Part shown: one piece after another, positions 1 through 7,804 of the stretch
How the letters are laid out: each line of letters starts with the position of its first letter
How positions within the stretch are numbered: position 1 is the stretch's first letter
Source: Bacteroidales bacterium UBA4360
Lineage (GTDB): Bacteria; Bacteroidota; Bacteroidia; Bacteroidales; UBA932
Direction: 5' to 3'
Assembly: GCA_002393945.1 (NCBI GenBank)
Contig: DGSO01000028.1
Location: 627-23,226 of the forward strand
DNA length: 22,600 nt
Notes under the pieces: model-generated
What the model saw: only the letters and a program-made list of their open reading frames with translations
What the model was told of the DNA's origin: nothing
Databases searched by the model: none
Program-made: the position numbers and the translations under genes

Positions 1-1203
1 TACATCCCATAGCTTCGGCTGCGGTCTTTATGCCCGCTCATCATCCACGCAACGCCGCTCGACTAGTGAGCTGTTACGCACTCTTTGAATGAATAGCTGC
101 TTCCAAGCTAACATCCTAGCTGTCACTGCGATGTCACCTCGTTCTGTCTCAACTTAAACCGCGATTTGGGGCCTTAGCTGTTGATCTGGGCTCTTACCCT
201 CTCGCCGACGGATATTAGCACCCGACGACTCACTCCCGGATTAGTCTTACGCGCATTCAGAGTTTGTCAGGATTTGGCAGGCGATGAAGCCCCCGCATCC
301 TATCAGTAGCTTTACCTCACGTAAGCAACTTCCGAGGCTGTCCCTAAAGACATTTCGGGGAGTACGAGCTATCTCCCAGTTTGATTGGCCTTTCACTCCT
401 ACCCACAACTCATCCAAGCCCTTTTCAACGGAAACTGGTTCGGTCCTCCAAGGCATGTTACTGCCCCTTCAACCTGGTCATGGGTAGATCACTAGGTTTC
501 GCGTCTGTTCATACTGACTAATATCGCCCTGTTCAGACTCGCTCTCGCTCCGGCTCACGCACCTTAAGTGCTTAACCTTGCCAGTATGATACAACTCGTA
601 GGCTCATTATGCAAAAGGCACGCCGTCGCACTTGCGTGCTCCGACCGCTTGTAAACGAACGGTTTCAGGTTCTATTTCACTCCCCTGTTCGGGGTGCTTC
701 CCACCTTTCCCTCACGGTACTGGTTCACTATCGGTCTTCCGGGAGTATTTAGCCTTGCGGGATGGTCCCCGCAGTTTCGGACAGGATTCCACGTGCCCCG
801 CCCTACTCAGGTGGTACCTGCAATTATACCCTGTTACCCGTACGGGACTGTCACCCTCTACGGTCGCTGTTTCCACAGCGTTCTGGTTCCATGTATAATC
901 TTTGGTGGTACTCCTACAACCCCGCCGTGTCCGTAAACACAACGGTTTAGGCTCTGCCCCTTTCGCTCGCCACTACTCAGGGTATCGACTTTTCTTTCTT
1001 CTCCTCCGGGTACTAAGATGTTTCAGTTCCCCGGGTTCGCCCACTCTCACGAGTGTAATAGCTCTTCAAGCTATTGGGTTCCCCCATTCGGTGATGTCCG
1101 GATCAATTCCTGTTTGCAGATCCCCGGACCTTTTCGCAGCTTACCACGACCTTCTTCGCCTCCGGATAGCCTAGGCATCCTCCGTTCGCTCTTTCTTTCT
1201 TTC
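1..1203 (-). rRNA. 23S ribosomal RNA, 5' portion (partial)
   Basis: Read on the minus strand this is the 5' part of a bacterial 23S rRNA. The 5' end matches the conserved opening (GGAGGATGCCTAGGC near 1183-1169, equivalent to GGTGGATGCC of E. coli), followed by the helices around GAATGGGGGAACCC. The L11/GTPase-centre region (AGCTAGGATGTTAGCTTGG, complement of about 118-100, then GTAACAGCTCACTAGTCGAG) lies near the left edge. The 5' end is estimated at 1203 by alignment to the E. coli start and could be off by about 10 bases. Roughly 1.2 kb of an expected 2.9 kb is present; the rest runs off the left edge. No protein-coding frame inside it is credible. It has its own promoter and leader on the right and no 16S gene upstream. 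Confidence 0.96.
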
Positions 1204-1583
1204 GCTGAACTGTGCTTCAGCCGCTTCCGCAGCCTCCGCACTGTAGATTTTTGTGAATCATGAATCTCTCTCGAAATTCATTATTGCTCTTGCCTATTGA
1301 AATTGTAGTCCACAACTTCTCTACGAAAATTCCGTATTCAAAGTTTACAGACTAACTCTATCTTTTGCTTTACCTCTTGATTACTTTTTCTCAGTATTGT
1401 CAAAGATCTTTTCTTTGATGCAACTTTGTCAATCTCTGCGTCAGACTCCGTCTCCGGTCCTCACAACCCATAGGTTGCTCCGGTCCTCAACGTTCGTCTT
1501 CCTTGACCTTGACAAACTTACATTTCAAAGAACTTTCGGCTCTAAAAGGCCGTAAAAAATCCCGTTCGTTTCAAACGGGACTG
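1204..1583 (-). promoter_or_regulatory. 23S rRNA leader with two boxA-like antitermination motifs
   Basis: This stretch lies between the rRNA promoter and the 23S 5' end and has no tRNA cloverleaf or 16S sequence. Two boxA-like motifs are read on the minus strand: AGTTCTTTGAAATG at 1534-1521, and GATCTTTGACAATA followed by GAGAAAAAGTAATC at about 1409-1383. In a normal rrn operon one such box precedes 16S and another lies in the 16S-23S spacer, so having both within 130 bases looks like a leader joined directly to a spacer. Between them is a small hairpin (CAACC-CATA-GGTTG, 1464-1477) flanked by two exact 12-base direct repeats (CTCCGGTCCTCA at 1452 and 1478). At the very start of the transcript is a hairpin, CCCGTT/AACGGG (1561-1579), followed by six U residues (1559-1554), resembling an attenuator. 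Confidence 0.7.
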
Positions 1584-1614
1584 CAAAGGTAGAAACTTTT
1601 TCTGAACTAGCAAA
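1584..1614 (-). promoter_or_regulatory. rRNA-type promoter, Bacteroidota consensus
   Basis: On the minus strand TTTG (1614-1611) is followed by 19 bases and then TACCTTTG (1591-1584), matching the Bacteroidota TTTG-N19..21-TAnnTTTG promoter. Transcription would begin near 1579 and run left through the leader into 23S. The flanking A/T-rich tracts (1592-1640) fit a strong stable-RNA promoter. Confidence 0.8.
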
Positions 1615-1662
1615 ACTTTTTTCAAAAATTTTTGAGAATTTTTCTTTACCTATATTTATTCG

Positions 1663-1670
1663 TATCTTCG
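1663..1670 (+). promoter_or_regulatory. -7 box for the C69 dipeptidase gene
   Basis: TATCTTCG lies 22 bases before the ATG at 1693 and is one base off TAnnTTTG. The -33 element is not clear. It diverges from the rRNA promoter, so about 70 bases of A/T-rich DNA serve both. Confidence 0.5.
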
Positions 1671-1692
1671 GGAAAAATAAAACCTGAACGAT

Positions 1693-3342
1693 ATGAAACG
1701 ACTATTTCTCTCCTTCCTGGCTGGCCTTGTGACAGTTGCCGGTTTTGCATGCACCAACCTCATAGTGGGAAAGGGCGCATCGGCAGACGGCAGCGTGATC
1801 TGCACATACAACTGCGACGGCTTCGGTTTCGCGTCATCCCTTACCTATTCGGCCCCGGGGCGCCATGCCAAGGGTGAGATGCTGGCCATACGCAGCTGGG
1901 GAGCATCCGAGCCTCATTATATAAAGGAAGCGGAGTACACCTACGCTGTAATGGGTCTGATGAACGAAAAGCAGGTGAGCATAGTCGAAACCACCTGGGG
2001 CGGGCGCGAAGAACTGCAGAACCGCGAAGGCTGGCTGGACTATTTCACACTCATGCAGCTGGCGCTGCAGAGGAGTGCATCGGCCCGGGAGGCCATTCTG
2101 GTGATGGATGCCCTGGTGCAGGAGTACGGGTACAATGAAACGGGAGAATCGTTCGCCGTCTGCGACAAGGACGAGGCCTGGATTATGGAACTCATCGGCA
2201 AGGGTCCCGGAAGAAAGGGCGCGGTATGGGTGGCCCGCCGCCTCCCCGACAATTGCGTCACCGCCTATGCCAACTCCAGCCGCATCAGGCAGTTCCCTCA
2301 GGTGAAGAAGGCCCCCAAAAAGAGCAACGTCTGCATTATCGAAGGCGACTGCATGTATTCCAAGGACGTCATCTCCTTCGCCCGCGAAATGGGCTATTAC
2401 ACCGGTGCCGATGCCGACTTCTCCTTCCGCGAAGCCTATCAGCCGATGACTTTCAGCAAGGCGCGCGCCTGCGAAGCCCGCGTCTGGAGCTTCTTCCGCC
2501 GCCACTACGACGCCGCCGTCATCGACAGTTACCTCCCCTTCATTGACGGAAAGTTCGACGTATGCGACGAACTGCCCCTCTGGATCGAGCCCAAGTCCAA
2601 GGTCTCCGTCCGCGACATTATGGCCGACATGCGCGACCACTACGAAGGCACCGCCCTTGACATGACTGCCGATATTTCAGCCGGCCCCTGGGCCTCTCCT
2701 TACCGCAACCAGCCGGTGAATTTCACCGCATCGGACGGCACGAAGATGTTCCGTGAAAGGCCCATCGGCTGCCAGCAGAGCGGCATGACCATGGTGTGCC
2801 AGATGCGCTCCTTCCTGCCCGATGCCGTAGGCGGCGTAACATATTTCAACCTTGACGACGCCACCATGGTGGCCTATGTCCCCGTCTACTGCGGTGCAAA
2901 CATAGTCCCCGAGCCCTTCCGCCGGGAGAACAACGACATCCGCGAATTCAGCTGGGGCAGCGCCTTCTGGGTGAACAATTTCGTGGCGAACATGGTCTAC
3001 CCCCGCTGGAGCGCAATGATCGGCGACCTCCGCGAAGCCCAAAACGAACTTGAGGACTACTATGCCGATGACCAGGCCGCCGTCGAAGCCCGCGCCCGGG
3101 AACTCACCCCCGGCGAACTGACCGAGTTCGTAACTCGGAAAACCATAGACTACACGGACAGGATGATGAAACGCTGGGAAAAACTGGCCTATTTCCTCAT
3201 CGTCAAGCACAATGACCAGATCATGCGTCCCAGCCGTGACGGCGAAATCGCCCCCGGCCGCCACACCTCTCCCGCATACGCGCCTGCGTATATAGATGGG
3301 GTAAAAGCAGTGACCGGTAAACGCTACGTCAAGCCGGAATAA
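1693..3342 (+). CDS. Exported dipeptidase, peptidase family C69 (PepD-like)
   Basis: A 549-residue Ntn-fold cysteine dipeptidase of family C69. The N-terminus is a signal peptide (KR, then a hydrophobic run at residues 4-18) ending at FA, directly followed by Cys20-Thr-Asn-Leu-Ile-Val-Gly-Lys. That CTN-IVGK-A-DGS block is the family's mature start, where the exposed N-terminal Cys is the catalytic nucleophile. Maturation by signal-peptide removal therefore seems to create the active site. Later family landmarks include the ETTWGGRE segment near residues 100-106 and the FxxCxKDEAWIME-like block near 155-167. The expected place of action is the periplasm, on short peptides. Downstream genes for an oligopeptide transporter and a tripeptidase support a role in peptide use. 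No lipobox fits (GFAC), so lipidation is less likely. The start was chosen because it gives an intact signal peptide. Confidence 0.9.
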   Translation: MKRLFLSFLAGLVTVAGFACTNLIVGKGASADGSVICTYNCDGFGFASSLTYSAPGRHAKGEMLAIRSWGASEPHYIKEAEYTYAVMGLMNEKQVSIVETTWGGREELQNREGWLDYFTLMQLALQRSASAREAILVMDALVQEYGYNETGESFAVCDKDEAWIMELIGKGPGRKGAVWVARRLPDNCVTAYANSSRIRQFPQVKKAPKKSNVCIIEGDCMYSKDVISFAREMGYYTGADADFSFREAYQPMTFSKARACEARVWSFFRRHYDAAVIDSYLPFIDGKFDVCDELPLWIEPKSKVSVRDIMADMRDHYEGTALDMTADISAGPWASPYRNQPVNFTASDGTKMFRERPIGCQQSGMTMVCQMRSFLPDAVGGVTYFNLDDATMVAYVPVYCGANIVPEPFRRENNDIREFSWGSAFWVNNFVANMVYPRWSAMIGDLREAQNELEDYYADDQAAVEARARELTPGELTEFVTRKTIDYTDRMMKRWEKLAYFLIVKHNDQIMRPSRDGEIAPGRHTSPAYAPAYIDGVKAVTGKRYVKPE

Positions 3343-3354
3343 CGAATATTTGTG

Positions 3355-3362
3355 TATATTTG
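3355..3362 (+). promoter_or_regulatory. Perfect -7 box just upstream of the OPT transporter gene
   Basis: TATATTTG matches TAnnTTTG exactly but sits only 4 bases before the ATG at 3367. If used, the transcript would be nearly leaderless, or translation would begin at the in-frame ATG at 3385. No good -33 element is visible, and the gene could also be read through from the dipeptidase 24 bases upstream. Confidence 0.35.
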
Positions 3363-3366
3363 TTGT

Positions 3367-5340
3367 ATGGAAGAAAAGAAAAACATGCAGTTGCCGGAGA
3401 ATGCGCACCGGGAGCTGAAGCCCGGAGAGGAGTATAAGCCCCTTCTGGACCCTAACAAGAAGTATTCGGAAGTTACACCGTATTCTGTGGCCGTGGGCGT
3501 GCTCATGGTTATCCTGTTCAGCGCAGCGGCGGCATACCTTGGCCTCAAGGTGGGCCAGGTGTTCGAGGCGGCAATCCCCATTGCCATCATCGCCGTGGGG
3601 CTCACGGGAGCGCTCAAGAAGAACGATTCGCTGGCTCAGAACGTGATTATCCAGAGCATCGGCGGATGCTCCGGCGCAGTGGTTGCCGGCGCCATCTTCA
3701 CGCTGCCCGCAATATACATTCTGGGCGTTGAAGTGAACTACTGGCAGATGGTCCTGAGCTCGCTGCTCGGCGGCGTGCTGGGAATCCTGTTCCTCATTCC
3801 GTTCCGCAAATACTTCGTCAAGGAAATGCACGGCAAGTATCCGTTCCCCGAGGCCACTGCCACAACGCAGGTGCTGGTGAGCGGCGAAAGCGGCGGAGAC
3901 AGCGCCAAGACGCTCATCGCGGCAGGCCTTATCGGCGGTCTGTATGACTTCCTGGTGGCCACCTTCGGCACCTGGGCGGAAACCATTTCCACCACGGTGA
4001 TGCACTGGGGGCAGGTTGTGGCAGACAAGGCCAAGATCGTCCTCAAGATGAATACGGGCGCTGCGGTGCTCGGCCTTGGTTATATCATCGGCCTCAAGTA
4101 TGCGTTTATCATTACCTGCGGTTCGCTCCTGGTGTGGCTTATCATCATTCCGCTCATGAACCTCATCTGGGGCGGCAGCGTCATTGACCTCATGGGCACC
4201 GGCGTAACGCAGACCATCGGCGAAATGGCTCCGGAGCAGATTTTCAAGGACTACGCAAGGCATATCGGAATCGGAGGTATCGCAACGGCGGGCATCATCG
4301 GCATCATAAAGTCCTTCGGCGTCATAAAGAGCGCGGCGGGACTGGCCGTCAAGGAGTTCAGGCGCAAGCCGGGCACCCTGGACGAAAAGGCCGTGCGCAC
4401 AGAGGAAGACCTGCCGATGAAGACCATCGTCTTCGGAGTTGTCATCGCCCTTCTCGTCATCTTTGCATTCTTCGCATTCGGCGGCGTGGTGAACAATGTC
4501 TGGCAGGCCCTGGTGGGACTTCTCATCGTTGCCGTAATCGCCTTCCTGTTCACGACGGTGGCCGCAAATGCCATCGCAATCGTGGGCTCCAACCCCGTGA
4601 GCGGCATGACGCTGATGACCCTCATCATCGCATCCCTCATCCTGGTTGCTGTGGGCCTCAAGGGCAATGCTGGAATGGCCGCTGCGCTGATAATCGGCGG
4701 CGTCGTATGTACCGCACTCAGCGTTGCAGGCTCCTTCATCACCGACCTCAAAATCGGCTACTGGATTGGCTCCACGCCCAAAAAGCAGGAAGGTTGGAAA
4801 TTCCTTGGCGTAGCAGTGAGCGCAGTCACAGTATGCGGCGTCATGCTGGTGCTGAACAAGACCTACGGCTTCACCGGCGAAAACGCCCTTGTGGCGCCTC
4901 AGGCCAATGCAATGGCGGCCGTCATCCAGCCCATGTTCAGCGGCGGCGGAGCGCCCTGGCTGCTGTACGGAATCGGCGCGGCTATCGCCATCGTGCTCAA
5001 CTTCTGCGGCGTTCCGGCCCTGCCGTTCGCCCTTGGCATGTTCATTCCCATCGACCTCAACCTCCCGCTGGTTATCGGCGGTGCCATTTCCTGGTACGTG
5101 GGCTCACGCAGCAAGGATGCGGCCCTTAACGCCAAGAGACAGGAGAAGGGAACGCTCATCGCTTCCGGCTTCATCGCCGGCGGCGCGCTCATGGGCGTGG
5201 TGAGCGCAATCCTGCGCTTTGCCAACGTAGACCTCTTCCTCACCGAGTGGAACGCCCACTTCGGAGAGGCCGTGGCCATCGTCCCGTTCATCGCCCTTAT
5301 TGCCTATACGATTTATGCTTCTTTGAAAACTGAAAAATAG
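3367..5340 (+). CDS. OPT-family oligopeptide transporter (TIGR00733 type)
   Basis: A 657-residue polytopic inner-membrane protein. It opens with the motif LPENAHRELKPGEEYKPLL, then the first membrane block with AAAAYLGLKVGQVFEAAIP, which is characteristic of the prokaryotic OPT branch; KYPFPEATATTQVLVSG follows and is also a family signature. Numerous hydrophobic segments (I estimate 14-16) fill the rest, with one charged cytoplasmic loop near residues 320-350. The family imports oligopeptides or peptide-like compounds with protons; the exact substrate cannot be read here. It lies between C69 dipeptidase and PepT, consistent with peptide uptake. I prefer the ATG at 3367 (MEEKKNMQLPEN) over an upstream in-frame GTG at 3352 that overlaps the -7 box; the ATG at 3385 is possible. 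Confidence 0.92.
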   Translation: MEEKKNMQLPENAHRELKPGEEYKPLLDPNKKYSEVTPYSVAVGVLMVILFSAAAAYLGLKVGQVFEAAIPIAIIAVGLTGALKKNDSLAQNVIIQSIGGCSGAVVAGAIFTLPAIYILGVEVNYWQMVLSSLLGGVLGILFLIPFRKYFVKEMHGKYPFPEATATTQVLVSGESGGDSAKTLIAAGLIGGLYDFLVATFGTWAETISTTVMHWGQVVADKAKIVLKMNTGAAVLGLGYIIGLKYAFIITCGSLLVWLIIIPLMNLIWGGSVIDLMGTGVTQTIGEMAPEQIFKDYARHIGIGGIATAGIIGIIKSFGVIKSAAGLAVKEFRRKPGTLDEKAVRTEEDLPMKTIVFGVVIALLVIFAFFAFGGVVNNVWQALVGLLIVAVIAFLFTTVAANAIAIVGSNPVSGMTLMTLIIASLILVAVGLKGNAGMAAALIIGGVVCTALSVAGSFITDLKIGYWIGSTPKKQEGWKFLGVAVSAVTVCGVMLVLNKTYGFTGENALVAPQANAMAAVIQPMFSGGGAPWLLYGIGAAIAIVLNFCGVPALPFALGMFIPIDLNLPLVIGGAISWYVGSRSKDAALNAKRQEKGTLIASGFIAGGALMGVVSAILRFANVDLFLTEWNAHFGEAVAIVPFIALIAYTIYASLKTEK

Positions 5341-5353
5341 ATTTCTCGACTTC

Positions 5354-5391
5354 GCTCGAAATGACAAAGGGCGGCTCGAAATGACAAAAGG
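5354..5391 (+). repeat. Two tandem copies of a GCTCGAAATGACAAAG repeat
   Basis: GCTCGAAATGACAAAGG (5354-5370) recurs as GCTCGAAATGACAAAAGG (5374-5391) in the short gap between the transporter and pepT. The preceding TTTCTCGACTTC gives a partial palindrome with TCGAAA. It looks like a small intergenic repeat family, and it supplies a spurious ATG (5381) that should not be taken as the pepT start. Confidence 0.7.
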
Positions 5392-5395
5392 TATT

Positions 5396-6616
5396 ATGGA
5401 AAAGATATTAGACAGATTTTTACGCTATGTTGCTGTTGACACACAGTCAAATGAGGAAAGTGAGTCGCAGCCTTCTACAGCAAAGCAGCTGAACCTTCTG
5501 AAAATGCTCTGCAAAGAGCTGAATGATATGGGTGTGGAGGCCACCCTGGATGAGTTTGGCTACGTAATGGCATCCATTCCCGGCAACGTGGAAGCTCCGG
5601 CCGTAGGATTCATCGCCCATGTAGACACCGCCCCTGATGCCAGCGGCAAGGACGTCAAGCCGCAGATCATCGACAGGTACGACGGCGGCGCCATCGACCT
5701 CAAAGGCGTCCCAGGCCTGCAGCTGAAGCCCGAAGAATTCCCGGAAATGCTTCACTACGTTGGAGAAACCCTCATCACAACGGACGGCACCACCCTCCTC
5801 GGGGCCGATGACAAAGCCGGCGTCGCCGAAATCATGACCGCCGTCCAGTACATCGTGGAGCACCCCGAATTCAAGCACGGCCCCCTTAAAATCGGCTTCA
5901 CCCCCGACGAAGAAATCGGCCGAGGCGTGGTAAAATTCGACGTCAAGCGCTTCGGGGCCGATTATGCCTACACCATGGACGGCGGCGAAATCGGCGAACT
6001 GGAGTTCGAGAACTTCAACGCCGCAAGCGCCAGAATCCACGTCCAGGGCAGGAACGTCCACCCCGGCAGCGCCAAGGGCAAGATGAAAAACGCCATCCTC
6101 ATCGGCCAGGAATTCAATTCCCTCCTGCCTATAGAGCAGCGCCCGGAATATACCGAGGGCTACGAAGGCTTCTTCCACCTCATCTCCTTCAAGGGCGCCG
6201 TTGAGGAGGCCGATTTCGCCTACATCATCCGCGACCACGACCGCCGGAAATTCGAGGACAAGAAGACCCTCATCGGCAAAGTTGCCGATTTCATCAACGC
6301 CAAATACGGAGAAGGGACCGTCCAGCTCACCGTCAAGGACCAGTACTATAACATGCGGGAGCAGGTGGAACCTCACTACCATATTATAGAGAAGGCCGTA
6401 AAGGCGATGGAAATGGCCGGCATCGAGGCCAAGATCCAGCCCATCCGCGGCGGCACCGACGGAGCCAACCTCTCCTTCAAGGGCCTCCCGTGCCCCAACA
6501 TCTTCGCAGGCGGCCTGAACTTCCACGGAAAAATGGAGTTCGTCCCCCTCAGGAGCATGGAAAAGGCCTCGGAGGTTATCCTCAACATCGTGAAGCTTTT
6601 TGCCGATAATGAATAA
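5396..6616 (+). CDS. pepT: Peptidase T, tripeptide aminopeptidase (M20B)
   Basis: A 406-residue cytoplasmic di-zinc aminopeptidase that removes the N-terminal residue from tripeptides. All M20 landmarks are present: His75 and Asp77 in FIAHVDTAP, bridging Asp138/139 in GADDKAG, the Glu172-Glu173 pair in DEEIGRG, Asp195 in TMDGG, and His377 in GLNFHGK. The length fits the family (about 405-410). The start at 5396 (MEKILDRFLRYV) aligns with known PepT N-termini; the in-frame ATG at 5381 falls within an intergenic repeat and is rejected. The stop overlaps the next gene's ATG by 8 bases, suggesting translational coupling. Together with the dipeptidase and OPT transporter it forms a peptide import and degradation cluster. 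Confidence 0.96.
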   Translation: MEKILDRFLRYVAVDTQSNEESESQPSTAKQLNLLKMLCKELNDMGVEATLDEFGYVMASIPGNVEAPAVGFIAHVDTAPDASGKDVKPQIIDRYDGGAIDLKGVPGLQLKPEEFPEMLHYVGETLITTDGTTLLGADDKAGVAEIMTAVQYIVEHPEFKHGPLKIGFTPDEEIGRGVVKFDVKRFGADYAYTMDGGEIGELEFENFNAASARIHVQGRNVHPGSAKGKMKNAILIGQEFNSLLPIEQRPEYTEGYEGFFHLISFKGAVEEADFAYIIRDHDRRKFEDKKTLIGKVADFINAKYGEGTVQLTVKDQYYNMREQVEPHYHIIEKAVKAMEMAGIEAKIQPIRGGTDGANLSFKGLPCPNIFAGGLNFHGKMEFVPLRSMEKASEVILNIVKLFADNE

Positions 6617-7526
6617 AAAGGTAATTTACTTCGCCGGCGGATGTTTCTGGGGCGTAGAGCACTTCTTCAAGGGCGTCGACGGCGTCCTTGAAGCCGTGCC
6701 CGGCTATGCCAACGGCAATACGGAGAACCCTTCCTACAAGGAAGTTTACACAGACACCACCGGCCACGCAGAGACCGTCAAGGTCACCTACAACCCGGAC
6801 AGGGTGGGCCTGGGAATGCTTCTGAAGCTGTTTTTCACCGTCACCGACCCTCTCACCCTCAACCGCCAGGGCCACGACGAAGGCACCCGCTACCGCAGCG
6901 GCGTCTTCTATGCCGATGATGAAGACCGCCCCGTAATCGAGCAGGCCTTCCGCGAAACCGAGTCCCGCCTTGGCGTTCCCATCGTCACGGAACTCGAGCC
7001 GCTTCGCTGCTTCTACCCGGCCGAAGAATACCACCGCGACTACCTGGACAAAAACCCGGACGGTTACTGCCATCTGTCCCTTAAGACGTTCATTTACCTG
7101 CGGCTGTACCAGGACATAAGGCTCTTCCTCGGAGACGAGGCCGATGTCACCGCCAAGATGGCCGACATATCGGCACTCATATCAAAGAAAATGAAGTTTT
7201 TCTGGACGGGATTTTACCGCGTTGTGGGCAGCGAGCTCGTTCTGGGGCCGTTCCAGGGAGATGCGGCCTGCCTGAGGATCGGCTATGGCAAGGGTGTATG
7301 CGGCACGGCATGGAAACAAGCGCGCACCATCGTGGTTCCCGACGTGGAAGAATTCCCCGGACACATCGCCTGCAGCAGCCTTTCCCGCTCGGAAATCGTC
7401 GTTCCAGTCTACTCCGGGGCCGATATTGTCGCCGTCCTGGACATCGACAGCGACGAGTATTCAACCTTCGACCAAACTGATGCAGTCTGGCTGGAACTTA
7501 TCGCGCAGCTTGTTTGTGTTCATTAG
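6609..7526 (+). CDS. msrA: Fused methionine sulfoxide reductase: MsrA + free-Met-(R)-sulfoxide reductase (GAF)
   Basis: A 305-residue two-domain enzyme. Residues 1 to about 157 are MsrA, with the GGCFWG motif (catalytic Cys12), a YHRDYL block and a resolving Cys154 in GYCHLS; it reduces the S-epimer of methionine sulfoxide. Residues about 163-305 are a GAF-fold fRMsr (YebR/MsrC type). All three of its cysteines are kept at the E. coli spacing: Cys221, Cys231 (GVCGTA) and Cys255 (GHIAC), 10 and 24 residues apart. The substrate-binding acids Glu262 (SEIVVP) and Asp278/Asp280 (LDIDSD) are also present. The product should repair both epimers of free methionine sulfoxide in the cytoplasm. The start at 6609 overlaps pepT; a TTG at 6600 is in frame but unnecessary. 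The fusion is discussed in the findings. Confidence 0.93.
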   Translation: MNKKVIYFAGGCFWGVEHFFKGVDGVLEAVPGYANGNTENPSYKEVYTDTTGHAETVKVTYNPDRVGLGMLLKLFFTVTDPLTLNRQGHDEGTRYRSGVFYADDEDRPVIEQAFRETESRLGVPIVTELEPLRCFYPAEEYHRDYLDKNPDGYCHLSLKTFIYLRLYQDIRLFLGDEADVTAKMADISALISKKMKFFWTGFYRVVGSELVLGPFQGDAACLRIGYGKGVCGTAWKQARTIVVPDVEEFPGHIACSSLSRSEIVVPVYSGADIVAVLDIDSDEYSTFDQTDAVWLELIAQLVCVH

Positions 7527-7540
7527 TTTTTATAACTTTG
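7510..7540 (+). promoter_or_regulatory. Promoter of the 80-residue protein gene
   Basis: TTG (7510-7512), a 20-base spacer and TAACTTTG (7533-7540) match the Bacteroidota consensus. The promoter overlaps the end of the msrA fusion gene and lies 21 bases upstream of the next ATG. Confidence 0.7.
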
Positions 7541-7561
7541 CACTGTCCAAACGAAACGAAC

Positions 7562-7804
7562 ATGTCCAATACAGATCTCGAAACATGGTGGGCATCCCTT
7601 CCGGTCAAGGAGAAGGAGCGCATTGCCCGCAAAGGCCTCATGAAGGCAGGCGTCACTGACGAAACCCTTTCCTATTACCCGGCATGTACCAGATGGTGGG
7701 AATCTCTTGATGTAGAGCGCAAGAACTCAATCAAGACTCACTGCGAAGCCTCCCACGGAGACATCGTCCGCGAATGGGACGACGCTAATCCTTACGGAGA
7801 CTGA
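7562..7804 (+). CDS. Small conserved-looking hypothetical protein, 80 aa
   Basis: An 80-residue soluble, acidic protein starting MSNTDLETWWASLP. It contains two similar tryptophan motifs: ETWWASLPVKEKERIARKG at the N-terminus and RWWESLDVERKNSIKTH in the middle, so it may be a duplicated short helical unit. A CxRWW segment and a C-terminal HGDIVREWDD stretch are also notable. I do not recognise a function. It has its own consensus promoter and sensible codon use, so I take it as real. Its 3' end overlaps the convergent gene on the other strand by 20 bases. Confidence 0.75.
   Translation: MSNTDLETWWASLPVKEKERIARKGLMKAGVTDETLSYYPACTRWWESLDVERKNSIKTHCEASHGDIVREWDDANPYGD

Noticed and set aside
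247..1263. Several short frames inside the 23S rRNA
   Set aside because: The sequence is structural rRNA; the frames are accidental.
1204..1583. tRNA-Ile or tRNA-Ala in the 23S leader
   Set aside because: No cloverleaf, T-loop (GGTTCGAATC-like) or acceptor pairing could be found on either strand.
1693..1752. Lipoprotein reading of the dipeptidase Cys20
   Set aside because: The residues before it (GFA) do not make a lipobox, and in family C69 this cysteine is the catalytic N-terminal nucleophile.
2677..4263. Long open frame on the minus strand across the dipeptidase and transporter genes
   Set aside because: It is antisense to two clear family genes, has a His/Arg/Gly-rich composition typical of GC-rich third-position shadows, and shows no motif. 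The same holds for the long antisense frames at 1834-2640, 5447-6526, 9448-10602, 10642-11340, 12618-13286 and 13271-14563.
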